DNA of 64,000 bases from Sphingopyxis sp. LC81 (GTDB taxonomy: Bacteria; Pseudomonadota; Alphaproteobacteria; Sphingomonadales; Sphingomonadaceae): NCBI RefSeq assembly GCF_000756375.1, contig NZ_JNFD01000021.1:248001-312000 (forward strand). Reading direction: 5' to 3'. Each line of letters begins with the position of its first letter. The first letter of the stretch is position 1. Under the pieces are notes generated by a model. The model did not search any database. It had not been told where the DNA came from and saw nothing but the letters and a program-made list of their open reading frames with translations. Both the position numbers and the translations under genes were made by a program. This document shows positions 34,682 through 43,317 of the stretch, piece by piece.

Positions 34682-35635
34682 ATGGACAATCTCACCCACA
34701 GCCTTGTCGGCGCGGTTCTGGGCCAGATGGGGCTCAAGAAGAAAACCGGCCTCGCGATGCCGACGTTGATCATCGCGGCGAACCTGCCCGATATCGACGC
34801 GACCTGCGCGATCTATGGTATCGAATCGCTGTCGATGCGGCGCGGGATCACCCACGGGCCGATCGCGCTGCTGCTACTGCCGTTCATCCTATGGGGGCTT
34901 ATGCTGGCCTTCGACCGCTGGCAGGGTCGGCGCGGAAAACGGCCGGCCGAACGGTTCCCGGTCCATAAAGGCTGGTTGCTCGCGCTCGCCTATGTCGGCT
35001 GCTTCAGCCATCCGGCGCTCGACTGGCTCAACAATTACGGCATCCGCCTGCTCGAGCCATTCAGCCATCGCTGGTTCTACGGCGACAGCATCTTCATCGT
35101 CGACCTGTGGATATGGATCGCGCTTGCCGTGTCGGTCTGGTTGTCGCTGCGCGGCGAACGGCGCGGGGCGGCGAACTGGCGGCGCCCGGCGTGGATCGGC
35201 TTCACCGCCGTGTGCGCCTATATCTTCGTTAACGGCGTCATCACCGGCGCCGCCGAGCGCATGGCTTCGCGCGCGCTCGATGCGGGCGGTCAGAAGGATG
35301 CGCTCGTCGTTGCGAGCCCGCCGCCGCTCGCCTTCTGGAAACGCGACATCTTCTGGCGGACCGCCGACCGCTACGGCACCGCAAGCTTCGTTCCGGGCGC
35401 CGGCGGCGAAGTCGATCTGACCGGCGCGCCGACCGGAATGGACGATCCGCGCCTCGCGACCTGGGTCAAGGCCGATCCCGCGGCGCGCGCTTTCCTGTTC
35501 TGGTCGCGGATGCCCGTCGTGCAAAGCGATGGCGATGCGATCCTGCTCCGCGACCAGCGTTTCATGCACCCGCTCGCGCAGGACCGGTTCCAGGTTCGCC
35601 TGACCGCGCCCGACACCGCCAGCCATCCCGAATGA
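34682..35635 (+). CDS. Membrane-bound metal-dependent hydrolase (YdjM/DUF457-type)
   Basis: 317 aa. It opens with MDNLTHSLVGAVLGQMG and has several histidine/aspartate motifs typical of the family: NLPDIDA (about residues 38-44), RRGITHGPIALLLLP (about 56-70) and CFSHPALDWLNNYG (about 103-116). Four to five membrane helices lie in the first 200 residues, and a soluble ~120-residue C-terminal part follows. Members are called LexA-regulated YdjM in enterobacteria; activity is unproven, and I see no LexA box here. 38 bp behind korB but no functional link is evident. Confidence 0.8.
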   Translation: MDNLTHSLVGAVLGQMGLKKKTGLAMPTLIIAANLPDIDATCAIYGIESLSMRRGITHGPIALLLLPFILWGLMLAFDRWQGRRGKRPAERFPVHKGWLLALAYVGCFSHPALDWLNNYGIRLLEPFSHRWFYGDSIFIVDLWIWIALAVSVWLSLRGERRGAANWRRPAWIGFTAVCAYIFVNGVITGAAERMASRALDAGGQKDALVVASPPPLAFWKRDIFWRTADRYGTASFVPGAGGEVDLTGAPTGMDDPRLATWVKADPAARAFLFWSRMPVVQSDGDAILLRDQRFMHPLAQDRFQVRLTAPDTASHPE

Positions 35636-35712
35636 GCGCGCCCGCGTGACGTCATGGCGCCGCGTGTTTCAACCGATTGTCAGCGCGATGCGTTTGAGGC
35701 AGGAAGGTGACA

Positions 35713-36993
35713 ATGAACACGCATGTCAGCCCGCGCCGCGGTAAGGAACTGCTCCGCGCCGACCGAGCTTATCGCTCGGGCGGCGGCATGGCGCGGCTGA
35801 TCGCGTTGGCGCCCGCGAGCCTCTTTCACCGCATGCTCGACCGGATCGATGCGGGGCTCGCGCAGGGAACGATCGAGAGCCATCTACCCGACGGCAGCGT
35901 GCGCCTGCTCGGCGGACGCGGCAAGGGGCCGGTTGCGGTCGTTCATCTCCACAGCTGGGCCGCGCTCGCGCGGCTGGCGCTGTCGGGTTCGGTGGGCTGG
36001 TATCGGGCGTGGGAAGCCGGCGAATGGTCGTCGCCCGATCCGGTGCCTTTGTTCGACCTGTTCATGCGCAACGGCGAAGCGCTGGGCAATGTCGGCCGCG
36101 CGCATGGTCCGTGGCGCTGGCTCAACAAGGCGATCCATGCGCTCCGTCGCAACGACCGCCGCGGCGCAAAGCGCAATATCCACGCCCACTATGATTTGGG
36201 CAATGATTTCTATCGCTTGTGGCTCGATCCGAGCATGAATTATTCGAGCGCGCTGTTCACCGATCCCGGCCAGTCGCTCGAAGAGGCGCAGGCGGCCAAG
36301 GTCGATGCGATCCTCGACCGGCTCAATTTGCGGTCGGGAAGCCGGCTGCTCGAGATCGGTTGCGGGTGGGGGGCGCTCGCCGAGCGTGCGGTCGAACGCC
36401 ACGACGTGCTCTACACAGGTATCACCTTGTCGCCCGCGCAGGCCGAAATCGCCGACGCGCGGCTCGCCGCGGTCGATCTGTCGGATCGCTCGCGCATCGA
36501 AATCTGCGATTACCGCGACGCGCAAGGGCCTTATGACGCGATCGCCAGCGTCGAGATGGTCGAAGCGGTGGGCGAGGCCTATTGGCCCGCCTATCTCGAC
36601 GCGATCGCGCGGCTGCTGCGCCCCGGAGGCAAGGCGGCGATCCAATATATATTGATCAACGACGCACTGTTCGAACGCTATGCTGCGAGCAGCGATTTCA
36701 TCCAGGCCTATATCTTCCCGGGGGGCTGCCTGATTTCGGAAAGCCGCTTTCGTGCGCTGGCCGAGGCGCGCGGCCTCGTGTGGCGCGACGTGCGGCGGTT
36801 CGGCGGCGACTATGCCGAAACGCTGCGCCAATGGCGCGAGCGGTTCGATGCGGCGGTTGCGGCCGATCAGCTTCCGCCGGGGTTCGACGCGCGCTTCGTC
36901 CGGCTCTGGCGCTATTATCTGCAATATTGCGAGGGGGGCTTTCGCGGCGGCGGTATCGACGTCGCGCAAGTCACGCTCGAAAAGACAGCCTGA
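35713..36993 (+). CDS. cfa: Cyclopropane-fatty-acyl-phospholipid synthase
   Basis: 426 aa from ATG 35713, with AGGAAGG five bases before; a GTG two codons upstream overlaps that site. Transfers a methylene group from S-adenosylmethionine to unsaturated phospholipid acyl chains at the inner membrane. The N-terminal lipid-binding domain covers ~1-145. The catalytic part begins NIHAHYDLGNDFYRLWLDPSMNYSSALF. The SAM motif LLEIGCGWGALAERAV is at about residues 210-225. SVEMVEAVGEAYW and the active-site region IFPGGCLISESR follow, and RLWRYYLQYCEGGF near the end is typical for Cfa. Twenty bases upstream of a lipoprotein gene on the same strand. Confidence 0.93.
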   Translation: MNTHVSPRRGKELLRADRAYRSGGGMARLIALAPASLFHRMLDRIDAGLAQGTIESHLPDGSVRLLGGRGKGPVAVVHLHSWAALARLALSGSVGWYRAWEAGEWSSPDPVPLFDLFMRNGEALGNVGRAHGPWRWLNKAIHALRRNDRRGAKRNIHAHYDLGNDFYRLWLDPSMNYSSALFTDPGQSLEEAQAAKVDAILDRLNLRSGSRLLEIGCGWGALAERAVERHDVLYTGITLSPAQAEIADARLAAVDLSDRSRIEICDYRDAQGPYDAIASVEMVEAVGEAYWPAYLDAIARLLRPGGKAAIQYILINDALFERYAASSDFIQAYIFPGGCLISESRFRALAEARGLVWRDVRRFGGDYAETLRQWRERFDAAVAADQLPPGFDARFVRLWRYYLQYCEGGFRGGGIDVAQVTLEKTA

Positions 36994-37012
36994 AAACAGG
37001 GGAGAGGCATAC

Positions 37013-38197
37013 ATGCGAAGATTTTTGGCGGCGGTGCTGCTGTGCACTGCGGCGGCGGGGTGCAGTGCGCCCGCACCCACCGAGACCATCGATAAACTGC
37101 CAAAGGATCTGAATGTGCTGTTCTGGACCCAGGATCAACGCGACGCCGCCTTCCGCACGATGGAGACGGTGCCCAAGGTCGTCGTCAACACAGTGAAGGC
37201 GGGCGGGCCCGTCTATCCGCTGCCGCAGGGCAAACCGATCGACCTCGGCGATATCGATGCCCATATGGCGAAACAGCGCAATGCGGGGCTGATCATCGTT
37301 CAGGACGGCAAGATCCGGCTCGAAAAATATGCGCTCGGCTATGGCGCCGCGGGCCGCTGGACGAGCTTTTCGGTCGCCAAGAGCTTCACCTCGACGCTTG
37401 TCGGCGCCGCAGTGAAGGACGGCTATATCAAGAGCCTCGACGACAAGGTGACCGTCTATATCCCCGGCCTCAAGGGCTCGGCCTATGACGATGTCTCGGT
37501 GAAGCAGCTGCTGACGATGACCTCGGGCGTCAAATGGAACGAGGACTATACCGATCCCAAGTCCGACGTCGCGCTGTTCAATCTGCAAAAGCCCGTCGCC
37601 GGCGAGGACATAACGGTCAGCTATATGAAGACCTTGCCACGCGAAGCGCCCGCGGGTTCGAAGTGGGTGTACAAGACCGGCGAGACCAATTTGATCGGCG
37701 TCCTCGTCTCGAGCGCGACGGGCAAGACGCTGTCGGCCTATCTGTCCGAAAAGGTCTGGAAGCCGTTCGGCATGGAACAGGATGCGGTGTGGATGCTCGG
37801 CGCGACGGGGCACGAAATCAGCGGCTGCTGCATGTCGGCGAGCCTCAAGGATTATGCGCGCTTCGGGCAGTTCATCCTGAACGGCGGGGTCGCGGGCGGG
37901 AAGAAAGTGCTGCCCGACGACTGGTTGCCATCCGCAACGACGAAGCAGGCGGGCATCGACCTGCCAGGCCGCGGCTATGGCTATCAGTGGTGGACCAACG
38001 ACGATGGCAGCTTCGCGGCGCAGGGCATCTTCGGGCAGGGCATCTTCATCGATCCGAAACGCAAGCTGGTGATCGCGTCGAACGGCAACTGGCCGACCGC
38101 GACCGATCCCGAGGGCGTCGGCGCGGCGCGCGAGGCGTTCTACAAGAGCGTGCAGGCGGCTGTGGACAACGAAGCCGCACGGGCGGGTGCTCGATGA
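37013..38197 (+). CDS. Serine beta-lactamase-fold hydrolase, lipoprotein
   Basis: 394 aa from ATG 37013 with GGGGAGAGG upstream; longer frames run back through cfa. The leader MRRFLAAVLLCTAAAGC has a lipobox (AAGC), so the protein should be anchored to a periplasmic membrane face. The catalytic SFSVAKSFTSTLVGAA holds Ser120-x-x-Lys123. Downstream KTGETNLIG stands in the position of the Tyr/Asn motif, and YGYQWWTNDDGSFAAQGIFGQGIFIDP resembles the C-terminal block of class-C-like esterases. These EstB/AmpC-fold proteins are usually esterases or peptidases rather than antibiotic-resistance enzymes; the substrate is unknown. Possibly cotranscribed with cfa. Confidence 0.85.
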   Translation: MRRFLAAVLLCTAAAGCSAPAPTETIDKLPKDLNVLFWTQDQRDAAFRTMETVPKVVVNTVKAGGPVYPLPQGKPIDLGDIDAHMAKQRNAGLIIVQDGKIRLEKYALGYGAAGRWTSFSVAKSFTSTLVGAAVKDGYIKSLDDKVTVYIPGLKGSAYDDVSVKQLLTMTSGVKWNEDYTDPKSDVALFNLQKPVAGEDITVSYMKTLPREAPAGSKWVYKTGETNLIGVLVSSATGKTLSAYLSEKVWKPFGMEQDAVWMLGATGHEISGCCMSASLKDYARFGQFILNGGVAGGKKVLPDDWLPSATTKQAGIDLPGRGYGYQWWTNDDGSFAAQGIFGQGIFIDPKRKLVIASNGNWPTATDPEGVGAAREAFYKSVQAAVDNEAARAGAR

Positions 38198-38267
38198 ACG
38201 GAGATGCTCTGAGCCGCGTAGCCCCCCAAGTTGAAGCGAACATTCAACCCGGCCGAACGCATCGGGG

Positions 38268-39020
38268 ATGATTGAAGCCGGCTTCTGGGGGCTTGTCAGC
38301 GGATCGGCACTGATCCTGGGCGCTCTGATTGCCTATTTTTTTACGCTGCCCCAGCGGTTGATCGCCGGAATCATGGCGCTTGGGGCTGGCGTTCTGATTT
38401 CCGCTGTGGCGTTTGACCTGGTCGATGAAGCATCGCAGCAAGGCGGGATCGGGGCGACCGCTGCGGGGTTCATCGGTGGCACGCTGATGTACACCATCGC
38501 CAACATCGTCGTCGCGCGGCAGGGCGCGCGACATCGCAAACGGTCGGGTTGGAACCAAAGGGAAAGCCAGCCCCATGCCGACAGCGGCGGCGGCATGGCA
38601 ATTGCGGTCGGCGCCCTGCTCGACGGCATACCGGAATCGATCGTCATCGGGGCCAGTCTTATCGAGGGCGGGGCGGTGAGTACCGTCACCGTCGCGGCGG
38701 TCTTTCTATCCAACGTGCCCGAAGGCCTGTCGAGCGCCGCCGGGATGAAGAGGGCGGGACGCGGGCCAGCCTATATCTTCGGGGTGTGGACCTGTATCGC
38801 CTTGGCCTCGGGGCTGGCGGCGATGCTCGGCAACGTCGCGCTGGCGGAGGCCGCGCCGGAGACGCTTGCGGCCGTGATGGCGGTCGCGGCAGGCGCGATT
38901 CTTGCCATGCTGGTCGATACGATGATCCCCGAAGCCACCGAGGAAACCCACGACTATAGCGGTCTGATCGCCGCCATAGGTTTCCTGTCGGCATTCATGC
39001 TGAGCAAGTGGGGCGGATGA
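38268..39020 (+). CDS. ZIP-like metal transporter with altered metal-site motifs
   Basis: 250 aa with about eight membrane helices and a hydrophilic loop (ARHRKRSGWNQRESQPHADSGGG) between helices 3 and 4, the ZIP arrangement. Helix 4 reads LLDGIPESIVIGASL and helix 5 VFLSNVPEGLSSAAG. In canonical ZIP proteins these carry HN-x-PEG-like motifs with metal-binding histidines; here both histidines are replaced (Asp and Ser). It may transport another ion or work differently. The start is an ATG without a strong ribosome-binding site. No linked regulator is visible. Confidence 0.72.
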   Translation: MIEAGFWGLVSGSALILGALIAYFFTLPQRLIAGIMALGAGVLISAVAFDLVDEASQQGGIGATAAGFIGGTLMYTIANIVVARQGARHRKRSGWNQRESQPHADSGGGMAIAVGALLDGIPESIVIGASLIEGGAVSTVTVAAVFLSNVPEGLSSAAGMKRAGRGPAYIFGVWTCIALASGLAAMLGNVALAEAAPETLAAVMAVAAGAILAMLVDTMIPEATEETHDYSGLIAAIGFLSAFMLSKWGG

Positions 39021-39077
39021 CGGGTATCCGCCTCGCGGCTATGAGAGCCCCCCGCGAAGGCCGGAGACGAGTGTCTT

Positions 39078-39464
39078 TTATTCGGTGACGATACTCGCCG
39101 CGCGCTGGGCCAGCCACACCGCCACAAGCGGGACAGCGACGCCCAGCGCCATGATCCACCATGCGTCGGCGAGCGTCACGGCGCGATACAGCGCCGCGCC
39201 GATCACCGCGCCGGCAACGACCCAGCCCGCACCGGTTCCGGCCGAAATGCGCATTGCGAACCAGCTACCGCCAAAGGTGCCGATGAACCAGCCGACGATC
39301 AGCGCGATCGTCGATCCGATCGGGATCAGGACTTCGCCGCTGTCGGGATCATAGACGTCGGGCGAAATCTCGCTGCCGGCATATTGGGCGAGCCAGATCA
39401 GCCCGAATGCGACAACGATGCCGATCACCGCGGCAATCGCCGTTCGCAAAATATCCTTGGTCAT
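39078..39464 (-). CDS. Small four-helix membrane protein, unknown
   Basis: 128 aa, not recognised. Four hydrophobic segments (TAIAAVIGIVVAFGLIWLAQYA, LIPIGSTIALIVGWFIGTFGGSWF, GWVVAGAVIGAALYRAVTLA, WWIMALGVAVPLVAVWLAQ) and an acidic loop, EISPDVYDPDSGEV, between the first two. The layout with G-x3-G motifs in the helices suggests tight packing. The end lies 60 bp before the following convergent gene stop. No domain name can be assigned. Confidence 0.6.
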   Translation of the reverse strand: MTKDILRTAIAAVIGIVVAFGLIWLAQYAGSEISPDVYDPDSGEVLIPIGSTIALIVGWFIGTFGGSWFAMRISAGTGAGWVVAGAVIGAALYRAVTLADAWWIMALGVAVPLVAVWLAQRAASIVTE

Positions 39465-39524
39465 TCCCGCGCCCTCGCAAACCCTCTTATCCGAGCGTCT
39501 TAGCGCAGGAAAACGAAGATGGCG

Positions 39525-40259
39525 TTAAGCTTTTTCCATAACCTTGGGCAGCGCGTGGAAGGCGGTGCTGTCGAAACCTTCGACCATCAGCGCAGCGACA
39601 TATTCGCCGACCGCGGCGGGGTCCTTGATGCTCTGCGGGTCCTCGCCGGGATAGGCGCGCGCACGCATTTGGGTGCGCGTGCCGCCGGGATCGAGGATCG
39701 CGGTGCGCACGGTCGAGATATTGCGCATTTCGGCGCCATAGCTGGTGACAAGCGTCTCGAACGCCGCCTTCGACGCGGCATAGGCGCCCCAATAGGCGCG
39801 CGGTTCGCGCGCGACACCGCTCGACAGCGCGATCAGCCGGCCGTTCGCGGCGCGGCGCAGCAGCGGGTCGAAATTGGCGATCAGCGCCTGCTGCGCGATC
39901 AGGTTCAGCGTCAGCAGCTTGTTGAATTCCTTGCCGTCGATTGCGGCAACGGGGGTCAGCGTACCGAGCATCGCGGCGTTGAGCACGAGCATGTCGAGCT
40001 GCGGCCAGCGTTCGGCGATCGCGCTCGCGAGGCGCGCGATGCTGTCGCCGTCGGTGAGGTCGAGCGGCGCGATCGTCGCGCTGCCGCCGGCTTCGTGGAT
40101 GCGGTCTTCGAGTTCCTCGAGCCCGCCCGCGGTGCGCGCGGTGATCACGACATGCGCGCCGCGCGCGGCGAGCGATTCGGCGATCGCTTCGCCGATGCCG
40201 CGGCTCGCCCCGGTGACGAGCGCGACCTGGCCCGCCAATTCTTTAGACGTCACAGTCAT
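39525..40259 (-). CDS. Short-chain dehydrogenase/reductase
   Basis: 244 aa from ATG 40259, four bases after the purF stop; an upstream in-frame start would lie inside purF. Classical SDR: the NAD(P) motif TGASRGIGEAIAESLAARG is at about residues 15-33. NAAMLG follows, then IALSSGVAREPRAYWGAYAASKAAFE, in which Ser and the YAASK Tyr/Lys form the active site. The C-terminus (RTAILDPGGTRTQMRARAYPGEDP) is usual for the group. The substrate is unknown. It is probably cotranscribed with purF, a pairing that I believe is common in sphingomonads but has no known metabolic reason. Confidence 0.87.
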   Translation of the reverse strand: MTVTSKELAGQVALVTGASRGIGEAIAESLAARGAHVVITARTAGGLEELEDRIHEAGGSATIAPLDLTDGDSIARLASAIAERWPQLDMLVLNAAMLGTLTPVAAIDGKEFNKLLTLNLIAQQALIANFDPLLRRAANGRLIALSSGVAREPRAYWGAYAASKAAFETLVTSYGAEMRNISTVRTAILDPGGTRTQMRARAYPGEDPQSIKDPAAVGEYVAALMVEGFDSTAFHALPKVMEKA

Positions 40260-40263
40260 TGTG

Positions 40264-41721
40264 TCAGACAACCCGTTCGGCAAGAAGCGAAAATTGATCT
40301 TCCAGTCCATGCTCGTCGAAATCGGTGAGCGTGGTCGGATAGTCGCCGGTGAAGCAGGCGTCGCAATATTTCGGCGCGTCGTCGCTGCGCTTCGCTTCGC
40401 CGAGCGCGCGATAGAGGCCGTCGATCGAAATGAAGGACAGGCTGTCGGCGTTGATGAAGTTCGCCATCTGGCCGACGCTCATCTGTGCGGCGAGCAATTT
40501 GGCGCGTTCGGGGGTGTCGACGCCATAGAAGCAGCTGTGCTGCGTCGGCGGGCTCGCGATGCGCATATGCACCTCGGTCGCACCGGCATCGCGCATCATC
40601 TGCACGATCTTGAGGCTGGTGGTGCCGCGCACGATCGAATCGTCGATCAGCACGATGCGCTTGCCCGCGATCAGTGCGCGATTGGCGTTGTGCTTCAATT
40701 TTACGCCGAGATGGCGGACCTTGTCGCCCGGCTGGATGAAGGTGCGCCCGACATAGTGCGAGCGGATGATGCCGAGTTCGAACGGAATGCCCGATTCCTG
40801 CGCATAACCGATCGCCGCGGGCGTGCCCGAATCGGGGACCGGGATCACCAGGTCGGCTTCGACCGGATTCTCGCGCGCCAGTTCGGCGCCGATCGCCTTG
40901 CGCACCGAATAGACGCTCGTCCCGTCGACGATCGAATCGGGGCGCGAGAAATAGACATATTCGAAGATGCACGGGCGCGCCGGATGGTCGGCGAAGGGGC
41001 GGTGCGAGGTCAGCTGGCCATCACGAATCGTGACAAGCTCTCCGGGCTCGACCGAGCGCACGAATTCGGCGCCGACGACATCGAGCGCCACGGTTTCCGA
41101 CGCGAGGATATGCGCATCGCCGAGCTTGCCGATCACGAGCGGACGGATGCCGAGCGGATCGCGGCAGCCGATCATGCCCTCGGCGGTCAGGCAGATCAGC
41201 GAATAGGCGCCCTCGACCTGCTTCAGCGCGTCGATGAAGCGGTCGAGCAGCGAACGGTAATTGGAGGTCGCGACGAGGTGGATGATCACCTCGGTATCGC
41301 TGGTCGACTGGAAGATCGAACCGCGGCGTACCAATACCTTGCGCAGCGCAGCGGCGTTCGAGATATTGCCGTTGTGCGCGACTGCAAAGCCGCCGGTCGC
41401 GAGGTCGGCGAACAAAGGCTGGACGTTGCGCAGCGCGGTCTCGCCCGTCGTCGAGTAGCGGACATGGCCGACCGACGATCCGCCTTGCAGCTGGCGCATG
41501 ATGTCGTCGCGGTCGAAATTGCCCGCGACATGGCCCATCGCGCGGTGGGTGTGGAACTCCTTGCCGTCGAAGGCAGTAATGCCCGCGGCTTCCTGTCCAC
41601 GGTGCTGCAGGGCGTGAAGCCCCAGCGCGACAACCGCGGCGGCGCTATCGGCGCCATGAATACCAAATACGCCGCACTCCTCGCGGAGCTTGTCGTCGTC
41701 GAAAGGATGGGTCGTCAGCAT
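40264..41721 (-). CDS. purF: Amidophosphoribosyltransferase
   Basis: 485 aa from ATG 41721; upstream in-frame residues have no family similarity. First committed step of purine synthesis: PRPP plus glutamine gives phosphoribosylamine. The N-terminal Ntn-hydrolase domain begins EECGVFGIHG with nucleophile Cys16 after a short propeptide; RYSTTGETALRNVQPL and VAHNGNISNA are glutaminase motifs. The C-terminal phosphoribosyltransferase domain contains the PRPP loop RIVLIDDSIVRGTTSLKIV. Cysteines near the end (YCDACFTGDYP) may be Fe-S ligands as in the Bacillus-type enzyme. Confidence 0.95.
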   Translation of the reverse strand: MLTTHPFDDDKLREECGVFGIHGADSAAAVVALGLHALQHRGQEAAGITAFDGKEFHTHRAMGHVAGNFDRDDIMRQLQGGSSVGHVRYSTTGETALRNVQPLFADLATGGFAVAHNGNISNAAALRKVLVRRGSIFQSTSDTEVIIHLVATSNYRSLLDRFIDALKQVEGAYSLICLTAEGMIGCRDPLGIRPLVIGKLGDAHILASETVALDVVGAEFVRSVEPGELVTIRDGQLTSHRPFADHPARPCIFEYVYFSRPDSIVDGTSVYSVRKAIGAELARENPVEADLVIPVPDSGTPAAIGYAQESGIPFELGIIRSHYVGRTFIQPGDKVRHLGVKLKHNANRALIAGKRIVLIDDSIVRGTTSLKIVQMMRDAGATEVHMRIASPPTQHSCFYGVDTPERAKLLAAQMSVGQMANFINADSLSFISIDGLYRALGEAKRSDDAPKYCDACFTGDYPTTLTDFDEHGLEDQFSLLAERVV

Positions 41722-41864
41722 GTCATTCCAGGGGCAGGGGGGCAGTGACTGCGGCGCATATAGGGACGGCAATCGCAAATGTCGCCCCCCTAATCACGGA
41801 TTTGTCATATGCGCCGCGACGGACGGGGTGACAGCGGCTCCTATCCTGCTCTAAAGCGCGGTTT

Positions 41865-42245
41865 ATGGATGATCAGCGCGACACGACCGACCGATTTCTT
41901 CCCCGTTTCGACGCCGCCGGACTGGTGACGGCGATCGTCGTCGACGCCGACAGCCATATATTGCTGATGGTCGCGCATATGAACGCCGAGGCGATCGAGC
42001 GGACTCGCGCGACGGGGCAGGCGCATTTTTGGTCGCGGTCGCGACAAGCGTTGTGGCGCAAGGGCGAGACGTCGGGCAACGGCCTGGCGGTCGTGGAGAT
42101 GCGCGTCGATTGCGACCAGGACGCGCTGCTGCTCCGCGTGAAGCCCGCGGGGCCCGCATGTCACACAGGGCGCCGCTCCTGCTTCTATCGCCGTGTCGAG
42201 GCCGACGGCAGCCTGACCTTCCTGGCGGACGATGCGCAGGGCTGA
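41865..42245 (+). CDS. hisI: Phosphoribosyl-AMP cyclohydrolase
   Basis: 126 aa. Opens the adenine ring of PR-AMP in histidine synthesis. [27 protein letters not shown] is the standard N-terminal block. The metal ligands are visible: [10 protein letters not shown] (Mg-binding Asp and Zn Cys) and [13 protein letters not shown] (Zn cysteines). There is no HisE fusion. The 3' end overlaps the following lipoprotein gene by 14 bp in another frame, so the two are probably cotranslated. Confidence 0.95.
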   Translation: MDDQRDTTDRFLPRFDAAGLVTAIVVDADSHILLMVAHMNAEAIERTRATGQAHFWSRSRQALWRKGETSGNGLAVVEMRVDCDQDALLLRVKPAGPACHTGRRSCFYRRVEADGSLTFLADDAQG

Positions 42246-42768
42246 TGTCGCCGCACTTGCGGTTCTGATGCTCGCGGCATGCGGACGACCCGCGCCGGGC
42301 GAACATGCGAAGGGGATCGACACCGGCAACCCGCTCGAAGTGACCGCCCGCCAACGCGGCGTCGTGCATCCTGAGGGCGCAAGCCCTGTTGGCGTGTTCG
42401 AGCGCGCGCACGATCTCGGCCGCGATGCGATGTGCGTCGTTCCCGATGGCGCCGGGAAATGGCGCTTTGCCGTCACCGCCGCCTTCGGTCCCGGCCTCTC
42501 GTGCGCCGCTCACGGAACGATGGTTCGTGAGGGTCGCGGCTGGCGGATGCGCTTCGCCGGGGCCGATGGCTGCGAAGCCTTTGTGCACGAAGAAGAGGAT
42601 GAGCTCCGCTTGCCCGGAAAGCTGCCGCCGCAGTGCCGCCGCCTGTGCCCCGGCCGCGCCTCGCTCGCGGGGCTCAGCCTGCCGCGCGCGAGCTGGTCGG
42701 CGGCCGACGCGGGGGGCTTGCGGATCGCCGATCGAGACGGCAATATGCAGCGTCCGTGCGGGGGCTGA
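42232..42768 (+). CDS. Hypothetical lipoprotein overlapping hisI
   Basis: 178 aa, family not recognised. [20 protein letters not shown] is a lipoprotein signal with lipobox LAAC, mature N-terminus about Cys17. The mature part has several Cys ([35 protein letters not shown]) that could form disulfides in the periplasm. It starts within the last codons of hisI (14-bp overlap). The segment [22 protein letters not shown] suggests a compact beta domain. Function unknown; the overlap says only that it is coexpressed with hisI. Confidence 0.7.
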   Translation: MRRADVAALAVLMLAACGRPAPGEHAKGIDTGNPLEVTARQRGVVHPEGASPVGVFERAHDLGRDAMCVVPDGAGKWRFAVTAAFGPGLSCAAHGTMVREGRGWRMRFAGADGCEAFVHEEEDELRLPGKLPPQCRRLCPGRASLAGLSLPRASWSAADAGGLRIADRDGNMQRPCGG

Positions 42769-42798
42769 ACCGCCCCGAAATGACCCGCTCTGCCGGGC

Positions 42799-42827
42799 TT
42801 GACGTTCACGTCAACGGAAACTAGTTT
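42799..42827 (+). promoter_or_regulatory. MerR-type operator overlapping the promoter of the regulator gene
   Basis: TTGACGT (42799-42805) and ACGTCAA (42808-42814) form a perfect 7-bp inverted repeat around two central bases. The same TTGACG serves as a good -35 hexamer; 17 bp on, TAGTTT (42822-42827) is a possible -10. The regulator ATG at 42835 is so close that the transcript would be almost leaderless. Palindromes of this TTGACGT-type are known for MerR regulators of acyl-CoA catabolism. Autoregulation is inference. Confidence 0.6.
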
Positions 42828-42834
42828 CACCGGC

Positions 42835-43266
42835 ATGACCGAACAATATGGCCACGCCCATATCGATACGCCCGATCATCTTGGGCGCGAACAATTCAGC
42901 ATCACCGACTTGTCGACCGAGTTCGGGGTCACCGCCCGCGCGCTGCGTTTCTATGAGGACGAAGGGTTGATCAGCCCGTCGCGCAAGGGATTGTCGCGTA
43001 TCTATTCGAAACGCGACCGCGCGCGCCTCGCGTGGATTCTCCGCGCCAAGCGCACGGGTTTCAGCCTTGCCGACATTCGCGAGATGATCGACCTCTACGA
43101 CGTCGGCGACGGCCGCAAGCTGCAGCGTCAGGTCACGATCGAGAAATGCGAACAGCGCATCGGCCTGTTGCAACGCCAGCGCGACGATATTGACAGCGCT
43201 GTAGATGAGCTGTCACGCTTCATCGATACGGTGAAAAAAGTCGACGCCGGCCAGAAGGTCGACTGA
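42835..43266 (+). CDS. MerR-family transcriptional regulator
   Basis: 143 aa from ATG 42835. The winged helix-turn-helix domain spans about residues 20-88: FSITDLSTEFGVTARALRFYEDEGLISPSRKGLSRIYSKRDRARL, followed by RTGFSLADIREMIDLYDVGDG. A coiled-coil dimerisation helix follows (EKCEQRIGLLQRQRDDIDSAVDELSRFIDTVKKV). The C-terminus is too short for a separate ligand domain, and there is no conserved metal-ligand Cys cluster. It is similar in layout to LiuR-type regulators of branched-chain or fatty-acid degradation. The acyl-CoA dehydrogenase gene 51 bp downstream is the natural target. Confidence 0.85.
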   Translation: MTEQYGHAHIDTPDHLGREQFSITDLSTEFGVTARALRFYEDEGLISPSRKGLSRIYSKRDRARLAWILRAKRTGFSLADIREMIDLYDVGDGRKLQRQVTIEKCEQRIGLLQRQRDDIDSAVDELSRFIDTVKKVDAGQKVD

Positions 43267-43317
43267 GCCTCTCCCCAGGCAAGTTCACTGCTAACCTGCT
43301 TTTCAGAAGGATATCCC

